Positions 63,843 to 64,000 of a stretch of 64,000 bases of DNA are shown in pieces. The position numbers and the translations under genes were made by a program. The notes under the pieces are model-generated. The model was not told where the DNA came from. It did not search any database and saw only the letters and a list, made by a program, of their open reading frames with translations. The stretch is from JACMQX01 sp044225675 (lineage in GTDB: Bacteria > Pseudomonadota > Gammaproteobacteria > Burkholderiales > Burkholderiaceae_C). Location of the stretch: the NCBI GenBank assembly GCA_044225675.1, contig JBGAIH010000009.1:62001-126000 (forward strand), read 5' to 3'. Numbering within the stretch: the first letter of the stretch is position 1; the number at the start of each line of letters is the position of its first letter.

Positions 63843-64000
63843 TTAACGTATATCGAGCGATACCGGATGCTGCACCCGCTGGCGCAGCACCCGCTCGAAA
63901 TGCGTGGGGTCATGGGGCTTGAGCATGGAGGCTTCGCGCGGCAGGTGGAAGTCCCACAGCCGCGAGATCCAGAAGCGCAGGGCACCGGCTCGCAGCATCG
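63843..64000 (-). CDS. thrB: Homoserine kinase, 3' end only (runs off the window)
   Basis: Only the last 51 codons are visible, reading to a TAA at 63843-63845: MLRAGALRFWISRLWDFHLPREASM, then LKPHDPTHFERVLRQRV, ending HPVSLDIR. AGALRFWxSRLxDFHLPR and DPxHFERVLRQR are characteristic of the C terminus of the aminoglycoside-phosphotransferase-like ThrB of betaproteobacteria, which phosphorylates homoserine in threonine synthesis. The catalytic domain is outside the window. Confidence 0.88.
   Translation of the reverse strand, partial: MLRAGALRFWISRLWDFHLPREASMLKPHDPTHFERVLRQRVQHPVSLDIR

Noticed and set aside
63755..63985. 76-codon minus-strand frame near the right edge
   Set aside because: It is out of frame with the thrB 3' end, which occupies the same strand and shows clear homoserine-kinase C-terminal sequence.

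Overview
The window is about 64 kb of high-GC bacterial chromosome with tightly packed core-metabolism and housekeeping genes. Gene content and order (mdh / GntR / sdhCDAB-sdhE-gltA; rpsP-rimM-trmD-rplS; purM / AI-2E family / hda / HAD / pcnB-folK; M48 peptidase / pcd / rsgA next to orn; a BPSS1780-type membrane protein next to thrB) point to a betaproteobacterium of the order Burkholderiales, most likely Comamonadaceae. That placement is inferred from gene order and protein character, not from a search. I see no prophage, insertion sequence, rRNA operon, CRISPR array or replication origin.

Layout. 1-2.2 kb: 5' part of leuC and a LysR regulator. 2.3-14.7 kb: a TCA-cycle block. One strand carries sdhC-sdhD-sdhA-sdhB-sdhE-gltA preceded by a GntR/UTRA regulator; the other carries mdh, a trans-aconitate methyltransferase-like gene, a CitE-like lyase, an exported protein of unknown function and acnB. 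14.8-16.8 kb: a small accessory patch (stress-type flavin protein, XRE regulator, small membrane protein). 16.9-22.3 kb: serC, serA and a second aconitase, acnA. 22.4-26.4 kb: a flavin monooxygenase facing the kynBUA operon (tryptophan to anthranilate). 26.5-29.5 kb: YkgJ-type protein, argF, argD and a DUF3579 gene. 29.7-41.7 kb: rpsT, murJ, SirB1-type protein, an orphan ParA ATPase, purM, AI-2E-type permease, hda, HAD phosphatase, pcnB, folK, DUF486, and a DUF47-pit phosphate pair. 41.7-52.6 kb: TM2 and GNAT genes, rpsP-rimM-trmD-rplS, Nudix, CobD/CbiB-like protein, rsgA, pcd, M48 peptidase, orn, a DEAD-box helicase with a long leader, and two tRNA genes (Lys-CTT, Ala-CGC). 52.6-56.6 kb: a four-gene catabolic-looking operon (GntR/FCD regulator, EctD-like dioxygenase, SAF-domain oxidoreductase, beta-hydroxyacid dehydrogenase). 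56.7-64 kb: arylformamidase-like hydrolase, guaC, an exported CxxC protein, uvrD, a Tat-exported FecR-domain protein, a BPSS1780-type membrane protein, and the 3' end of thrB.

How the genes work together. Citrate synthase, both aconitases, succinate dehydrogenase with its flavinylation factor, and malate dehydrogenase lie within 20 kb. The mdh/GntR gap holds a 12-bp palindrome (TCTTATATAAGA) that recurs once, in opposite orientation, before the DUF3579 gene beside argD, suggesting a small shared regulon. The kyn operon makes anthranilate, and the convergent flavin monooxygenase and a later arylformamidase-like hydrolase may belong to the same physiology. The least explained unit is the 52.6-56.6 kb operon. 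Its dioxygenase carries an ectoine-hydroxylase-like iron site but has no ectoine synthesis genes beside it, and it is followed by two dehydrogenases under a GntR repressor with a clear palindromic operator. This is my best candidate for an undescribed pathway.
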